44,960 nt of DNA from Lachnospiraceae bacterium (GCA_029008875.1 JAQXJP010000030.1:1-44960); one strand, 5' to 3'; counted from the first letter of the stretch, positions 7,491-15,616 are shown. Notes: generated by a model not told the origin, from the sequence alone. Made by a program: numbers and translations.

Positions 7491-9044
7491 CTACAATTTC
7501 GTGGCCCACTTGGAGCAATCCCACACTTTGGTGGCCAGCCCTTCATAGAATTCCGGTTCGTGGCACACCATCAGGATACTTCCGCCATACTCCGTCAGCG
7601 CCCGCTTCAGTTCCGCCTTGGCATCCACATCCAGATGGTTGGTGGGCTCGTCCAGCAGCAGGATGTTGGTCTCCTTATTGATCAGCTTGCACAGGCGTAC
7701 CTTGGCCTGCTCCCCGCCGCTTAGGACCCGAACCAGGCTCTCAATGTGCTTGGTGGTAAGGCCGCACTTTGCCAGGGCGCTGCGGACCTCGTACTGGGAA
7801 AAAGCAGGGAATTCCTGCCAGATTTCCTCAATGCAGGTAGTGCTCACCGACTGGTCCATCTCCTGCTCAAAATACCCGATGTTCAGATAATCCCCCAATT
7901 CCACGGAGCCGCTCAAGGGCTTAATCAACCCCAGAATGCTCTTCAAAAGCGTGGTTTTTCCGATTCCGTTTGCGCCGGTGAGGACAATCTTCTCCCCCCG
8001 TTCCATCTCCAGGGAGAGGGGCGTGGAAAGGGGTTCCTCATATCCAATCACCAAGTCCTTGGTCTGAAAAATATATCTCCCGGGCGTTCTCGCCTCCTTG
8101 AAGTGAAATTCCGGCTTCGGCTTTTCTCCCGCCAGTTCAATCACATCCATCTTGTCCAGCTTTTTCTGGCGGGACATTGCCATATTGCGGGTTGCAACTC
8201 TGGCTTTGTTACGGGCCACAAAATCCTTCAGGTCCGCAATCTCCTTCTGCTGCTTGGCATAGGCAGCCTCCAGCTGGGCCTTTTTCATCTCGTAGACCTC
8301 CAGAAACTTATCGTAATCCCCCACGTACCGGTTGAACTGCTGATTGTCCATGTGGTAGATTAGATTGACCACGCTGTTCAAAAAAGGCACGTCGTGGGAG
8401 ATCAAGATAAACGCGTTCTCGTAATCATTCAGATACCGTTTCAGCCACTCGATATGCTCCGCATCCAGATAATTTGTGGGCTCATCCAGCAGCAAAATGT
8501 CCGGTTTCTCCAGGAGCAGCTTTGCCATGAGCACCTTGGTTCTCTGGCCCCCGCTTAAATCCGTCACGTCCTTATCCAACCCCAGGTCCAGAAGTCCCAG
8601 GGCTCTGGCCACTTCCTCCACCTTGGCATCTATCATGTAAAAATCGTGCATGGTGAGCAGATCCTGCAGCGTGCCGGCCTCCGCCATCAGAGCCTCCATC
8701 TCGCTCTCATCCGCCTCCCCCAGCTTCTCATAGATACCATTCATCTGTGCTTCCATATCATACAGGAAATCAAAGGCTGATTGGAGTACGCTCTGAATCG
8801 TCATGCCCTTTTCCAACGCGGTGTGCTGGTCCAGATATCCCACGCGCACGTTTTTGGACCATTCCACTTTCCCCTCATCCGGCATCAGTTTCCCGGTGAT
8901 AATATTCATAAAGGTGGATTTTCCCTCTCCGTTGGCCCCCACCAGTCCGATGTGTTCCCCCTTCAGCAGGCGAAACGACACATCCTCAAAAATAGCCCGG
9001 TCACCAAATCCATGAGACAAATGCTCCACGTTCAATATACTCAT
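7491..9044 (-). CDS. ABC-F family ATPase (YkpA/YbiT type)
   Basis: A soluble twin-ATPase ABC-F protein, 517 residues from the chosen ATG at 9044 (GGAGGA ribosome binding site). Domain 1 has Walker A GANGEGKS, signature LSGGQ and Walker B ILLLDEPTNYLD. Domain 2 has Walker A GANGIGKT, signature LSGGEQ and LLLDEPTNHLD. No transmembrane domain is present. The interdomain linker is long, charged and helical (YEMKKAQLEAAYAKQQKEI), as in ribosome-associated family members. ABC-F proteins bind the ribosomal E site and act in translation quality control or antibiotic protection. The start MSILNVEHLSHGFGDRAIF fits the housekeeping YkpA/YbiT branch rather than a resistance determinant, but that assignment is from memory of the family. 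Confidence 0.88.
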   Translation of the reverse strand: MSILNVEHLSHGFGDRAIFEDVSFRLLKGEHIGLVGANGEGKSTFMNIITGKLMPDEGKVEWSKNVRVGYLDQHTALEKGMTIQSVLQSAFDFLYDMEAQMNGIYEKLGEADESEMEALMAEAGTLQDLLTMHDFYMIDAKVEEVARALGLLDLGLDKDVTDLSGGQRTKVLMAKLLLEKPDILLLDEPTNYLDAEHIEWLKRYLNDYENAFILISHDVPFLNSVVNLIYHMDNQQFNRYVGDYDKFLEVYEMKKAQLEAAYAKQQKEIADLKDFVARNKARVATRNMAMSRQKKLDKMDVIELAGEKPKPEFHFKEARTPGRYIFQTKDLVIGYEEPLSTPLSLEMERGEKIVLTGANGIGKTTLLKSILGLIKPLSGSVELGDYLNIGYFEQEMDQSVSTTCIEEIWQEFPAFSQYEVRSALAKCGLTTKHIESLVRVLSGGEQAKVRLCKLINKETNILLLDEPTNHLDVDAKAELKRALTEYGGSILMVCHEPEFYEGLATKVWDCSKWATKL

Positions 9045-9081
9045 AATATCCTCCACTTTTCTCACAATACATCCGTTTCTG

Positions 9082-9111
9082 ATTATAGCGGACAACTTCC
9101 GGAATATGCAA
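9082..9111 (-). promoter_or_regulatory. Promoter of the YkpA-like ABC-F gene
   Basis: On the minus strand -35 TTGCAT (9111-9106), an 18-bp spacer and -10 TATAAT (9087-9082) lie 38 bp before the ATG at 9044. Confidence 0.6.
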
Positions 9112-9176
9112 CATAATATATTCCCCCTCATCCGGCGCCTGCGATATCGATGATGGCAGACATCATTGATGGCAAT

Positions 9177-9210
9177 TGAAAAAGAGGCTGCAAGAACAGC
9201 CTCTTTTTCA
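9177..9210 (-). terminator. Rho-independent terminator of the spoVA operon
   Basis: TGAAAAAGAGGCTG (9177-9190), a 6-base loop and CAGCCTCTTTTTCA (9197-9210) form a perfect 14-bp stem with A and T runs on both sides. It could work in either direction, but the transcription arriving here is the spoVA operon from the right. The 120 bp between it and spoVAC contain no gene. Confidence 0.85.
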
Positions 9211-9329
9211 GAAGAAGAAGATTTTTATTCAAAAATGGATTATTGCCTTTGTTTATGGTACTATCTTACCACTGAAGCTTCCTCTTGTCCATAGTTTTTT
9301 GGTACTTTTCGTCTATTTTCGTCATAATC

Positions 9330-9815
9330 TTACCGAAAGAGGGTAAACACCCAGTAAATCAGGCCCAGACACCAGCTGGAAAAGATTCCGTACAGCACCA
9401 CCGGTCCCGCAATCCGGAAAATCTGACAACCGATACCGAAAACCTGTCCTTCTTTCTTGAATTCGATGGCGGAGGAACACACACCGTTGGCAAATCCCGT
9501 GATGGGGACAAGGGCTCCGGCCCCGCCCCAGTTGGCAAGGGACGGATAAATATTGAATCCGGTCAGAAGCACACTGGTCAAAATCAGAATCAGATTGCAC
9601 CAATAGGCTGCCTGCTGCTGATCCAGCCCAAATTGATTCATCGCCACATTCACCACCAGCTGACCGTACACACAAATAATTCCCCCCAGCACAAACGCCT
9701 TCAACATATTCAATGCCAGATTGTGTGCCGGTGTCACCTGCTCTACATAATCATTATATTTTTTATCCCGCGCATCCTGCTGTTCTTTTGTCAGACCTTC
9801 TCTCTGATCAATCAT
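9330..9815 (-). CDS. spoVAC: Stage V sporulation protein AC
   Basis: An inner-spore-membrane protein of the SpoVA dipicolinic acid channel, 161 residues, close to the family length of about 150. After a hydrophilic N terminus there are several hydrophobic segments (about residues 40-60, 70-95 and 130-160). The family core ALVPITGFANGVCSSAIEF is followed by KKEG. AGGAGG lies 5 bases before the ATG and overlaps the stop codon of the preceding gene, which suggests coupled translation. SpoVAC is reported to behave as a mechanosensitive channel in Bacillus. It is the last gene of this operon; spoVAD and spoVAE, which usually follow, are absent here. Confidence 0.9.
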   Translation of the reverse strand: MIDQREGLTKEQQDARDKKYNDYVEQVTPAHNLALNMLKAFVLGGIICVYGQLVVNVAMNQFGLDQQQAAYWCNLILILTSVLLTGFNIYPSLANWGGAGALVPITGFANGVCSSAIEFKKEGQVFGIGCQIFRIAGPVVLYGIFSSWCLGLIYWVFTLFR

Positions 9816-9824
9816 TCCATCCTC

Positions 9825-10160
9825 CTACGGGCAATATTTTGTCTGAACCTCCCACAGATCGGGTTCCTTTTCGCCCCACTCAAACAGGTAGGCCATCTGC
9901 TCGTCATAATCCTGGGACGGCTCGTAAAACTCCACCATCTTGAGCAGATATTCTTCCTTCTCATCCTTCGCGGTAAGGGATTTCAACTTCCCGGATATTT
10001 TTTCAAACATTTCCTCCGGCTGTATGGTTTTCTCCAATTCCAGCCCGTACAGTTTCTTCATCAGACCTGCCAGATAATAAAATTCATAATTCCCAAGCAA
10101 CACCGATTTTTGTCTCAAGCACTTCAAAATAACACTTTGTCTCGCAATGGAAGCTACCAC
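9825..10160 (-). CDS. Unrecognised protein inside the spoVA operon (about 111 residues)
   Basis: An open frame between spoVAB and spoVAC. I do not recognise it. The likely start is a GTG at 10160 with AGAGG about 9 bases upstream; an ATG at 10214 has no ribosome binding site. The N-terminal part is mildly hydrophobic and basic (ARQSVILKCLRQKSVLLGNY, then FYYLAGLMKKLYGLE). The C-terminal half is acidic and soluble (FEKISGKLKSLTAKDEKEEY, then FYEPSQDYDEQMAYLFEWG). No clear membrane segment is present. Its stop codon overlaps the spoVAC ribosome binding site, which supports a real, coupled gene. A role in spore germination or DPA uptake would be inferred from position only. Confidence 0.55.
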   Translation of the reverse strand: MVASIARQSVILKCLRQKSVLLGNYEFYYLAGLMKKLYGLELEKTIQPEEMFEKISGKLKSLTAKDEKEEYLLKMVEFYEPSQDYDEQMAYLFEWGEKEPDLWEVQTKYCP

Positions 10161-10252
10161 TTTGTATGCACCTCTTTCTCTTCGACTGTTCCGATTTTCT
10201 CCGGAAAAAGTCATAATGAACGAGATTATTATAGGCGCAAACCCGGACAACA

Positions 10253-10690
10253 TCAAGGATTTCCGATTCCGTAGCCGCAGAAAAAGTAAAAGAGGGAGCC
10301 CGTCAGTTTTCCAAGGGCCATGGCTCCCATCACCCAGGGCAATCCCACCTTCACCCGGAGTCTCCGGAACATAATGGGAAAGGTGTGCAGAATTTCCGCC
10401 AGCGCCCCGGAGATACATCCCACGAACACGCCCATGGACAATCCGCCCACCGCCAGTAGCACATGGTTAATCTGCCAGGTGCAGTGAATGGGAAAAAGGC
10501 TGTAGATTGCGCCGTATATGACCCCGAGCGTCACCAAGTTTTCCGCCAGAATCACATACTCTCCCAGTCTTCCCCATCCCAGAAATCTGGGCAGAATTCC
10601 GATTACCAAGATAAATGCAAAGGTTCCCGTGGCCACCGCCACCCCCGACGCCAGGCCCATCACCCCGTTGATGAAATGACTAGTCCACAT
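10253..10690 (-). CDS. spoVAB: Stage V sporulation protein AB
   Basis: A 145-residue polytopic membrane protein with about four hydrophobic segments (MGLASGVAVATGTFAFILVI, the YVILAENLVTLGVIYGAIYS region, VGGLSMGVFVGCISGALAEI and the C-terminal LPWVMGAMALGKLTGSLFYF). The length and the GxxxG-rich pattern match SpoVAB of the forespore SpoVA complex. The ATG lies inside the end of spoVAA (11-bp overlap), with AAGGGG upstream. Confidence 0.85.
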   Translation of the reverse strand: MWTSHFINGVMGLASGVAVATGTFAFILVIGILPRFLGWGRLGEYVILAENLVTLGVIYGAIYSLFPIHCTWQINHVLLAVGGLSMGVFVGCISGALAEILHTFPIMFRRLRVKVGLPWVMGAMALGKLTGSLFYFFCGYGIGNP

Positions 10691-11318
10691 TTCTGCAGTG
10701 CCCCTTTCGCTCTTTGTTCTCGATGAAGGTGTTGCTTCTGTCCTTTTCGTACTTGCGCATCTCCACCTGAATCGGGGTGGGATCCGGCGTGATCTTCTTG
10801 TGTCCGAAATGATTAAAAAAGACCGTGATTCCCAGGGCTATGCCGATGCTGTAACAGATCTCCAGCTCCGACACCGTGGGCTTTTTCTCCCCGATGTTCT
10901 GCATGTAAAAGCGCTCGAACACACCGAGAATGGAGATGTCATTGTTGAAGGCCATGATGGTAAACGCCGCCCCGAAAAAGGTCAGAACGCAAATAAAAAT
11001 CAACCGCAGTATTTCCGGCACCTTCACATGATTCTGAATCGGCACGTATTCCAGGATAAAATCCTGCTCTCCGATGCTCTCCACGGTAAGCCCGGGGAAA
11101 TTTTCATGGATCAGCTTCACCACATCCAGGATGGAGAAAACCTCAATATCCTTATCGTATTTGGAAAAATCCATAAGCAGAAGATTGGAAATCTGCTCAT
11201 ACATGGCTTTTCCCGCGATTTCAAGTTCCAGCGCATCCCGAAGCTTCACCTCCTTTTTGTGCACTATCTTGTGCAAATCCGCCTTCAAAAAAAGAGTCTT
11301 TTCTACACTTCCGGACAT
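10680..11318 (-). CDS. spoVAA: Stage V sporulation protein AA
   Basis: A 212-residue protein with an N-terminal soluble region (about 1-110) and two membrane segments (about 116-136, LIFICVLTFFGAAFTIMAF, and about 160-180, SIGIALGITVFFNHFG). This matches SpoVAA (about 206 residues in Bacillus). It overlaps the preceding 51-residue gene by 16 bp and the following spoVAB by 11 bp, so the operon is tightly packed. The ribosome binding site is weak (GGCGG), which fits translational coupling. Confidence 0.85.
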   Translation of the reverse strand: MSGSVEKTLFLKADLHKIVHKKEVKLRDALELEIAGKAMYEQISNLLLMDFSKYDKDIEVFSILDVVKLIHENFPGLTVESIGEQDFILEYVPIQNHVKVPEILRLIFICVLTFFGAAFTIMAFNNDISILGVFERFYMQNIGEKKPTVSELEICYSIGIALGITVFFNHFGHKKITPDPTPIQVEMRKYEKDRSNTFIENKERKGHCRNVD

Positions 11319-11458
11319 GTCTCAACCGCCTTTACCAGTGTTCCGTCCTCCGGAATACTTTGATTCACATAGACGCTCCACATATAAAATCCGCCTGCTG
11401 CGAGAAGCAATAGCAGGATAATCACCAACATGATCCGATATCTTTTCACACTGTTCAT
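11303..11458 (-). CDS. Small single-pass membrane protein, first gene of the spoVA operon
   Basis: 51 residues from the ATG at 11458, which has a strong AAGGAAGG ribosome binding site. The sequence is MNSVKRYRIMLVIILLLLLA followed by AGGFYMWSVYVNQSIP: a short basic N terminus, one very hydrophobic helix (about 9-25) and a soluble tail of about 25 residues ending EDGTLVKAVETCPEV. A signal peptide or N-in anchor is possible. I do not recognise the family. It is the first gene after a sigma-G-type promoter and overlaps spoVAA by 16 bp, so it is co-expressed in the forespore if the promoter call is right. Confidence 0.6.
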   Translation of the reverse strand: MNSVKRYRIMLVIILLLLLAAGGFYMWSVYVNQSIPEDGTLVKAVETCPEV

Positions 11459-11491
11459 TCGGTTACCTTCCTTTTCGCTATATGATAAGGG

Positions 11492-11520
11492 AAGTATGCG
11501 CATTTTTTTCCTCTTTATTC
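11492..11520 (-). promoter_or_regulatory. Sigma-G-type promoter of the spoVA operon
   Basis: On the minus strand -35 GAATA (11520-11516), a 17-bp spacer and -10 CATACTT (11498-11492) match the forespore sigma-G pattern (roughly GHATR, 17-18 bp, CATNMTA) in all but the last base. spoVA is sigma-G controlled in Bacillus, so motif and gene content agree. Confidence 0.65.
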
Positions 11521-11532
11521 CGCATGAATCAA

Positions 11533-11561
11533 TTGACACCGACAAAAAATAATACTAAATT
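11533..11561 (+). promoter_or_regulatory. Promoter of the thrE-like gene pair
   Basis: -35 TTGACA (11533-11538, perfect), a 17-bp spacer and -10 TAAATT (11556-11561) lie 30 bp before the ATG at 11592. It is divergent from the sigma-G promoter on the other strand, with the two -35 elements 12 bp apart. Confidence 0.5.
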
Positions 11562-11591
11562 GGAAGAAGCATGAACTTAAGGGGACTTTTT

Positions 11592-12371
11592 ATGGCTTAT
11601 ACAAGAGAGATTTTGACGCTCTCCGTAGAGATCGGGGATGCGATGCTGCGAAGCGGTGCGGAGATCTACCGCGTGGAGGACACCGTCATCCACATTCTGC
11701 AGGCATATGAAATTGAAGAGTTTGATGTGTATGTGCTGTCCAACGGAATCTTTGCCAGCGCCAACGAAGGACAGGAGGACGCGTGCAGCGTGATTCGCCA
11801 TGTGCCGCTGGCTCCGGTACATCTGGGGAAGGTGTCCGCACTCAACCAACTGGCCAGGGACATCTGCTCCCATGATTGCTCCCTGGTGGACGCGTGGGTT
11901 CGCCTTGAGGAGTGCAAAAATATACCGGAGTATCCGAGACTGCTCCAGGATTTCTGCTGTGCGCTGGGAAGCGCCACCTTCTGTTACATCTTTGGAGGCC
12001 ATGTCATCGATGCGCTTTTTGCATTTGTCATCGGTTTCTTTGAAAAGGAATTGCTGTTCTTTTTCGCCAGAAATAAATGGTCCAGCGTCCTCAAGAATCT
12101 GTTTGCCAGCGTCTTTGTGACCCTGTCCAGCATCCTGGTTTTATTCACGGGGCTTCCGCTGCAGCAGGACAAGATTGTCATCGGTTCCATCATGATTCTG
12201 GTACCCGGAATTGCGCTGACCACCTCCATCCGGGACGTGTACAACGGGGATTATCTCTCCGGCACCATCCACCTGATTGATGCTCTGCTGACGGCCGCAT
12301 GCATCGCTGCGGGAGTATGCATCTCCCTGTTTATATGCCAAGAATTGATGGGAGGAGGTTTCTTACTATGA
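11592..12371 (+). CDS. Threonine/serine exporter family, large half (YjjP/ThrE N-terminal type)
   Basis: 259 residues from the ATG at 11592 (AAGGGGA ribosome binding site). The N-terminal soluble domain has the family pattern EIGDAMLRSGAEIYRVEDTV and later SVIRHVPLAPVHLGKVSALN. It is followed by about five membrane segments. This is the first half of the split ThrE exporter; in E. coli the YjjP/YjjB pair has been linked to succinate export, and ThrE of Corynebacterium exports threonine and serine. The substrate here is unknown. The stop codon overlaps the start of the second half by 4 bp (ATGA), so both halves are made together. Confidence 0.85.
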   Translation: MAYTREILTLSVEIGDAMLRSGAEIYRVEDTVIHILQAYEIEEFDVYVLSNGIFASANEGQEDACSVIRHVPLAPVHLGKVSALNQLARDICSHDCSLVDAWVRLEECKNIPEYPRLLQDFCCALGSATFCYIFGGHVIDALFAFVIGFFEKELLFFFARNKWSSVLKNLFASVFVTLSSILVLFTGLPLQQDKIVIGSIMILVPGIALTTSIRDVYNGDYLSGTIHLIDALLTAACIAAGVCISLFICQELMGGGFLL

Positions 12372-12823
12372 CTTGTGTGATTCAGCTTGTGGTGGCAGTT
12401 TTTGCGACCATCTCCTTTGCCGTCATCTTTTCCGTCCCCCGCAGGGACTTAATCCTGTGCGGAATCTCCGGCGGATTGACCTGGCTGGTATATTTTGTCC
12501 TCACTGCAAACGGCATGGGAAATGTGTTTGCATCCCTCATTGCCACCTTCATTCTCACCATCATGGCAAGAGTCCTTGCCGTGACCAGAAAAAATCCGGC
12601 AACCGTATACCTGTTGACCGGAATCTTTCCACTGGTACCGGGTGCCGGAATCTATTATACCGCCTACTATCTGATTCAGAACGATCGGGACATGTTCGGG
12701 CGGACCGGATTGAACACCTTTGAGGTGGCAGCCGCCATCGTATTTGGAATCATCTTCGGTTTCTCCATCCCTCAGCGGCTCTTTAACTACTTCGGAAGCA
12801 AAAAGGATTCCCTCGGCAGCTAG
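12368..12823 (+). CDS. Threonine/serine exporter family, small half (YjjB/ThrE C-terminal type)
   Basis: 151 residues and four to five hydrophobic segments, with the family motif region LTGIFPLVPGAGIYYTAYYL. The chosen ATG at 12368 has GGAGGAGG upstream and overlaps the stop of the first half. The protein ends in a basic tail whose last codons and stop lie inside the terminator hairpin. It forms the transporter together with its neighbour. Confidence 0.85.
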   Translation: MTCVIQLVVAVFATISFAVIFSVPRRDLILCGISGGLTWLVYFVLTANGMGNVFASLIATFILTIMARVLAVTRKNPATVYLLTGIFPLVPGAGIYYTAYYLIQNDRDMFGRTGLNTFEVAAAIVFGIIFGFSIPQRLFNYFGSKKDSLGS

Positions 12824-12839
12824 CCGGGAATCCTTTTTT
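12803..12839 (+). terminator. Terminator overlapping the end of the thrE-like pair
   Basis: AAGGATTCC (12803-12811) pairs with GGAATCCTT (12827-12835), with extra CGGC/GCCG pairing inside and TTTTTT after. The TAG stop codon (12821-12823) lies in the loop region, so the terminator uses coding sequence. Confidence 0.8.
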
Positions 12840-12847
12840 CTTGTGCA

Positions 12848-13897
12848 TTAACTTATGTATTTTCTTCCAAATTCATCCACATTTTGATATCGATTCACTT
12901 GGAGCCCCGCTTTCCCATACACTTTCTCGTATCGCTCCAGAAATTGATCGTAGATTTCCACATTGGCCTCCAGGCAATCGGGATCATATGCTCCCATGAT
13001 GTCATAGGTGCCAATTCCCACATCCGATGCAATGTCGGAAACCATGCATTGCAGGGAGCACATATTCATGAAAGAGGAAAAAGCATCCCCCGCAGCCGCA
13101 GCCTCCTCCACTTTATTTCTCCAATTGGAATACATCTCCTCATAGGTTCCCGAAATCGAATCCTTGGAAGGCTCCTCCAATTCCCTTTCCCGGGAAACAT
13201 AACTTTCCGCGTACAGTATGAGCGCCTTCACAAGATTTCGCAATTCCGTGACATCCTTGCTCCTTGCTATTTTTTGCATGTTATCCAAGAAATCCGCATC
13301 TAACGGAAATTGCGAGAGTTCCAGGAAGACTCTCTTTCCCCCTCGCCGGAAGTAGCTCCCGTGAAAAATCATAATCGCATCCAGAAGGTACAATATAGCA
13401 TCTGCAGCACTGACACGCACTTTCCCCAATTCCTCCCGCAGACAGGCGTCCGCATAGGAGACCTTTGCTTTTTCTACCAGCTCATCCACCCTCTCAAACC
13501 GTTTCTCGGATTGTAAAAACTCCTTGGTCTGCTCCCGCAACCGGGTTAATTTCTCCAGAGCCTCCTGGTGGTTCACATAGACAATCTTCGAATCCATCAG
13601 CTTTGCGAGCTGTGCATGATGGCATTCCGCATCCCAGAGCAGTCCTTCCCAGTTTGTACAGTAAATGTCATATCCGACTTTGCTGTCCTCCAAAATGAAC
13701 CCCGTTCCAAGCTTCCAGCCCTCATCGTCCTCGATCAGAATCAGCAAATCCAAATCCGACTTTGCATATTCATCCCCCGTGGCTACCGAACCGTAGATTC
13801 CGATGAGCGCCAGGGAATTCGGGCACTTGATTTTGGCCTGCTCGATGACGGCATCAATTATTTTCTGATTTACACTATTCAGTTTTACATTTTTCAT
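12848..13897 (-). CDS. Nucleotidyltransferase-fold protein (349 residues)
   Basis: The N terminus has the polymerase-beta nucleotidyltransferase motif GIYGSVATGDE followed by SDLDLLILIE (about residues 33-56), the G-S...D-x-D core that binds metal and nucleotide. The next about 90 residues complete that fold. From about residue 110 the protein is helical and contains FLQSEKRFERVDELVEKAKV. It resembles aminoglycoside or lincosamide nucleotidyltransferase-like proteins in layout, but I cannot assign a substrate and would not call it a resistance gene. GAGGAGG precedes the ATG. It lies 32 bp after the GNAT-RsgA gene, separated only by the small dyad ATAGGGA-CA-TCCCTAT (13918-13933). Confidence 0.7.
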   Translation of the reverse strand: MKNVKLNSVNQKIIDAVIEQAKIKCPNSLALIGIYGSVATGDEYAKSDLDLLILIEDDEGWKLGTGFILEDSKVGYDIYCTNWEGLLWDAECHHAQLAKLMDSKIVYVNHQEALEKLTRLREQTKEFLQSEKRFERVDELVEKAKVSYADACLREELGKVRVSAADAILYLLDAIMIFHGSYFRRGGKRVFLELSQFPLDADFLDNMQKIARSKDVTELRNLVKALILYAESYVSRERELEEPSKDSISGTYEEMYSNWRNKVEEAAAAGDAFSSFMNMCSLQCMVSDIASDVGIGTYDIMGAYDPDCLEANVEIYDQFLERYEKVYGKAGLQVNRYQNVDEFGRKYIS

Positions 13898-13929
13898 ACT
13901 TCAATCCTCCTCGTGGCATAGGGACATCC

Positions 13930-15510
13930 CTATTTCTTATTGATAATCCTCCGCTGCTTGGCAATCGCTTTCATCTTGGCCCCTTTGTCGCTCTCCGTGT
14001 GCAGTTTTTGGAACAGCTCCAATCGCTCCCTAGATAGGGTGCCTGCCTCCAAAGCCGCCTTGATTGCACACCCCGGCTCGGTGTCGTGTTTGCAATCCCG
14101 GAACCGACAGCATGCCGCCAGATCCGCAATGTCGGAAAAGGTCTCGTCGATTCCCTCATCCACGCCGCACATTCCCAATTCCCGCATGCCCGGGGTATCA
14201 ATCAGCACCGCCCCGTTTTCCAGGGTGAGCATTTGGCGGTAGGTTGTGGTGTGTCGACCCTTTCCATCATCCTCGCGAATCCCGGAGGTTTTCATCACTT
14301 CCTCCCCCACAATCGCATTGACCAGGGTGGATTTTCCCACCCCGGAGGAGCCCAGGATTGCATTGGTCTTTCCGGGGGCCAGATACTCCTCCAGTTCCTC
14401 AAGGCCGATCCCGTACAGCGCGCTCACGGTGTGAACCCTCACCTTATCTGACAGTTCCTCAATCTCCCTCACATACCGGCCGGGATTGCTACACAAATCC
14501 GCCTTGGTCAGAATCACAACCGGGATTCCGTTCCCCTGCAGGGTGATTGCAACATACCGGGCAATCCGGTTGAAATTGTAGTTGTCGTTCAGTGAGGCCA
14601 CAATAAACACATAATCAAAGTTTGCGACCATCACCTGTTCCTGCATGGTTTTCACATAACCGATGGCGTGTCCGGACTGATCCGGCCGTTTCAGCATACT
14701 GCTTCTCTCGCAGACGGAGGTGATCACCGAATCTCCCAGCGGATTGTAGGAAAAAGTAACATAATCCCCCACCACCGGAAGATCCAGTTCCTCCTTATAG
14801 AAAGCGCCCTTCAGTTTCGCGGGCAACTCCTTCTCCCAGAACTTGATCATGTAGGCATTCTTCTGGATTTCACAGATTCTGCCCAGCCGCTCCCGGTGGA
14901 GCCACTGACAGGATAGCTTGAGAGGTTTGTGATAGGGGAATTCCCGGGTGAAGGCTTCCACCGCCTCCGCATCGTTGCATTTTTCAAAAACCTCATCCTC
15001 CATAAACTTTCCGTGGATTTTTGAGAATTTTTCCTCGTCCAGGGGATAGGCCATAAACGCGTCAAAATTGCTGCCATCCGCCGTTGTGATTCCAAAATGG
15101 TCGCAGGTCAAAAAACCGTGTCTGGGATAATACTCCGGTTCGCCGAAAATCACAATCCCCGGATATCCTGCCTCCTTCGCCAGGGAGATGGTCTCCTCCA
15201 AAAGCATCCTCCCCACCCCGGAATTGTGGAGGGTGGGTTCCACGCACAGGGGTCCGAAGGTCAACACCTCATGCACCTTGTCCCCGTCCACCACTTTTGC
15301 CTTGGAATACAGGATGGCTCCCACAATCTCTCCGTCCAATTCCGCTACACGACTGATTTCCTCCACGTAGCAATCTGCATCCCGAAGCACATGTACGAGC
15401 AGGTGCTCGTTGCACCCCGGTCCATGGATATTCCAAAATGCCCGAAGTGCCATGTATTCTGTTTTCTTGTAATCTTCCTTGGTCTCTTTTCTGATAATTA
15501 TTTTACTCAA
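13930..15510 (-). CDS. GNAT acetyltransferase - RsgA GTPase fusion
   Basis: One continuous frame joins two enzymes. Numbering here is from the upstream ATG at 15525. Residues about 8-165 are a GNAT N-acetyltransferase with the acetyl-CoA loop NSGVGRMLLEE (101-111). Residues about 210-530 are RsgA (YjeQ), the circularly permuted GTPase that checks 30S decoding-centre maturation. It has an OB fold (about 213-275), then TKAD (340-343), SALYG, the P-loop GSSGVGKS (392-399), DTPG (443-446), and the zinc site with Cys472/473, Cys478, His480 and Cys486. The start is probably a TTG at 15510 with GGAG nine bases upstream; the ATG at 15525 has no ribosome binding site. Canonical RsgA is about 300 residues and has no GNAT domain. 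Confidence 0.85.
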   Translation of the reverse strand: MSKIIIRKETKEDYKKTEYMALRAFWNIHGPGCNEHLLVHVLRDADCYVEEISRVAELDGEIVGAILYSKAKVVDGDKVHEVLTFGPLCVEPTLHNSGVGRMLLEETISLAKEAGYPGIVIFGEPEYYPRHGFLTCDHFGITTADGSNFDAFMAYPLDEEKFSKIHGKFMEDEVFEKCNDAEAVEAFTREFPYHKPLKLSCQWLHRERLGRICEIQKNAYMIKFWEKELPAKLKGAFYKEELDLPVVGDYVTFSYNPLGDSVITSVCERSSMLKRPDQSGHAIGYVKTMQEQVMVANFDYVFIVASLNDNYNFNRIARYVAITLQGNGIPVVILTKADLCSNPGRYVREIEELSDKVRVHTVSALYGIGLEELEEYLAPGKTNAILGSSGVGKSTLVNAIVGEEVMKTSGIREDDGKGRHTTTYRQMLTLENGAVLIDTPGMRELGMCGVDEGIDETFSDIADLAACCRFRDCKHDTEPGCAIKAALEAGTLSRERLELFQKLHTESDKGAKMKAIAKQRRIINKK

Positions 15511-15616
15511 TGTTCTAATCTCCATAATCTCATAATTTTATTTGTTATTTTTGTTTTCGATTTTTAAGAATATGAGAGATTCCCGGATGTGAAGTAAAAT
15601 AGATGAAAAAGAAAAA

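Noticed and set aside
12848..13897. Aminoglycoside resistance gene
   Set aside because: Only the general nucleotidyltransferase motif is visible; nothing specific ties it to a drug substrate.
13930..15510. Two separate genes joined by a sequencing error
   Set aside because: The frame is continuous through the linker, which has normal codon use and no internal ribosome binding site or start at the RsgA domain boundary.
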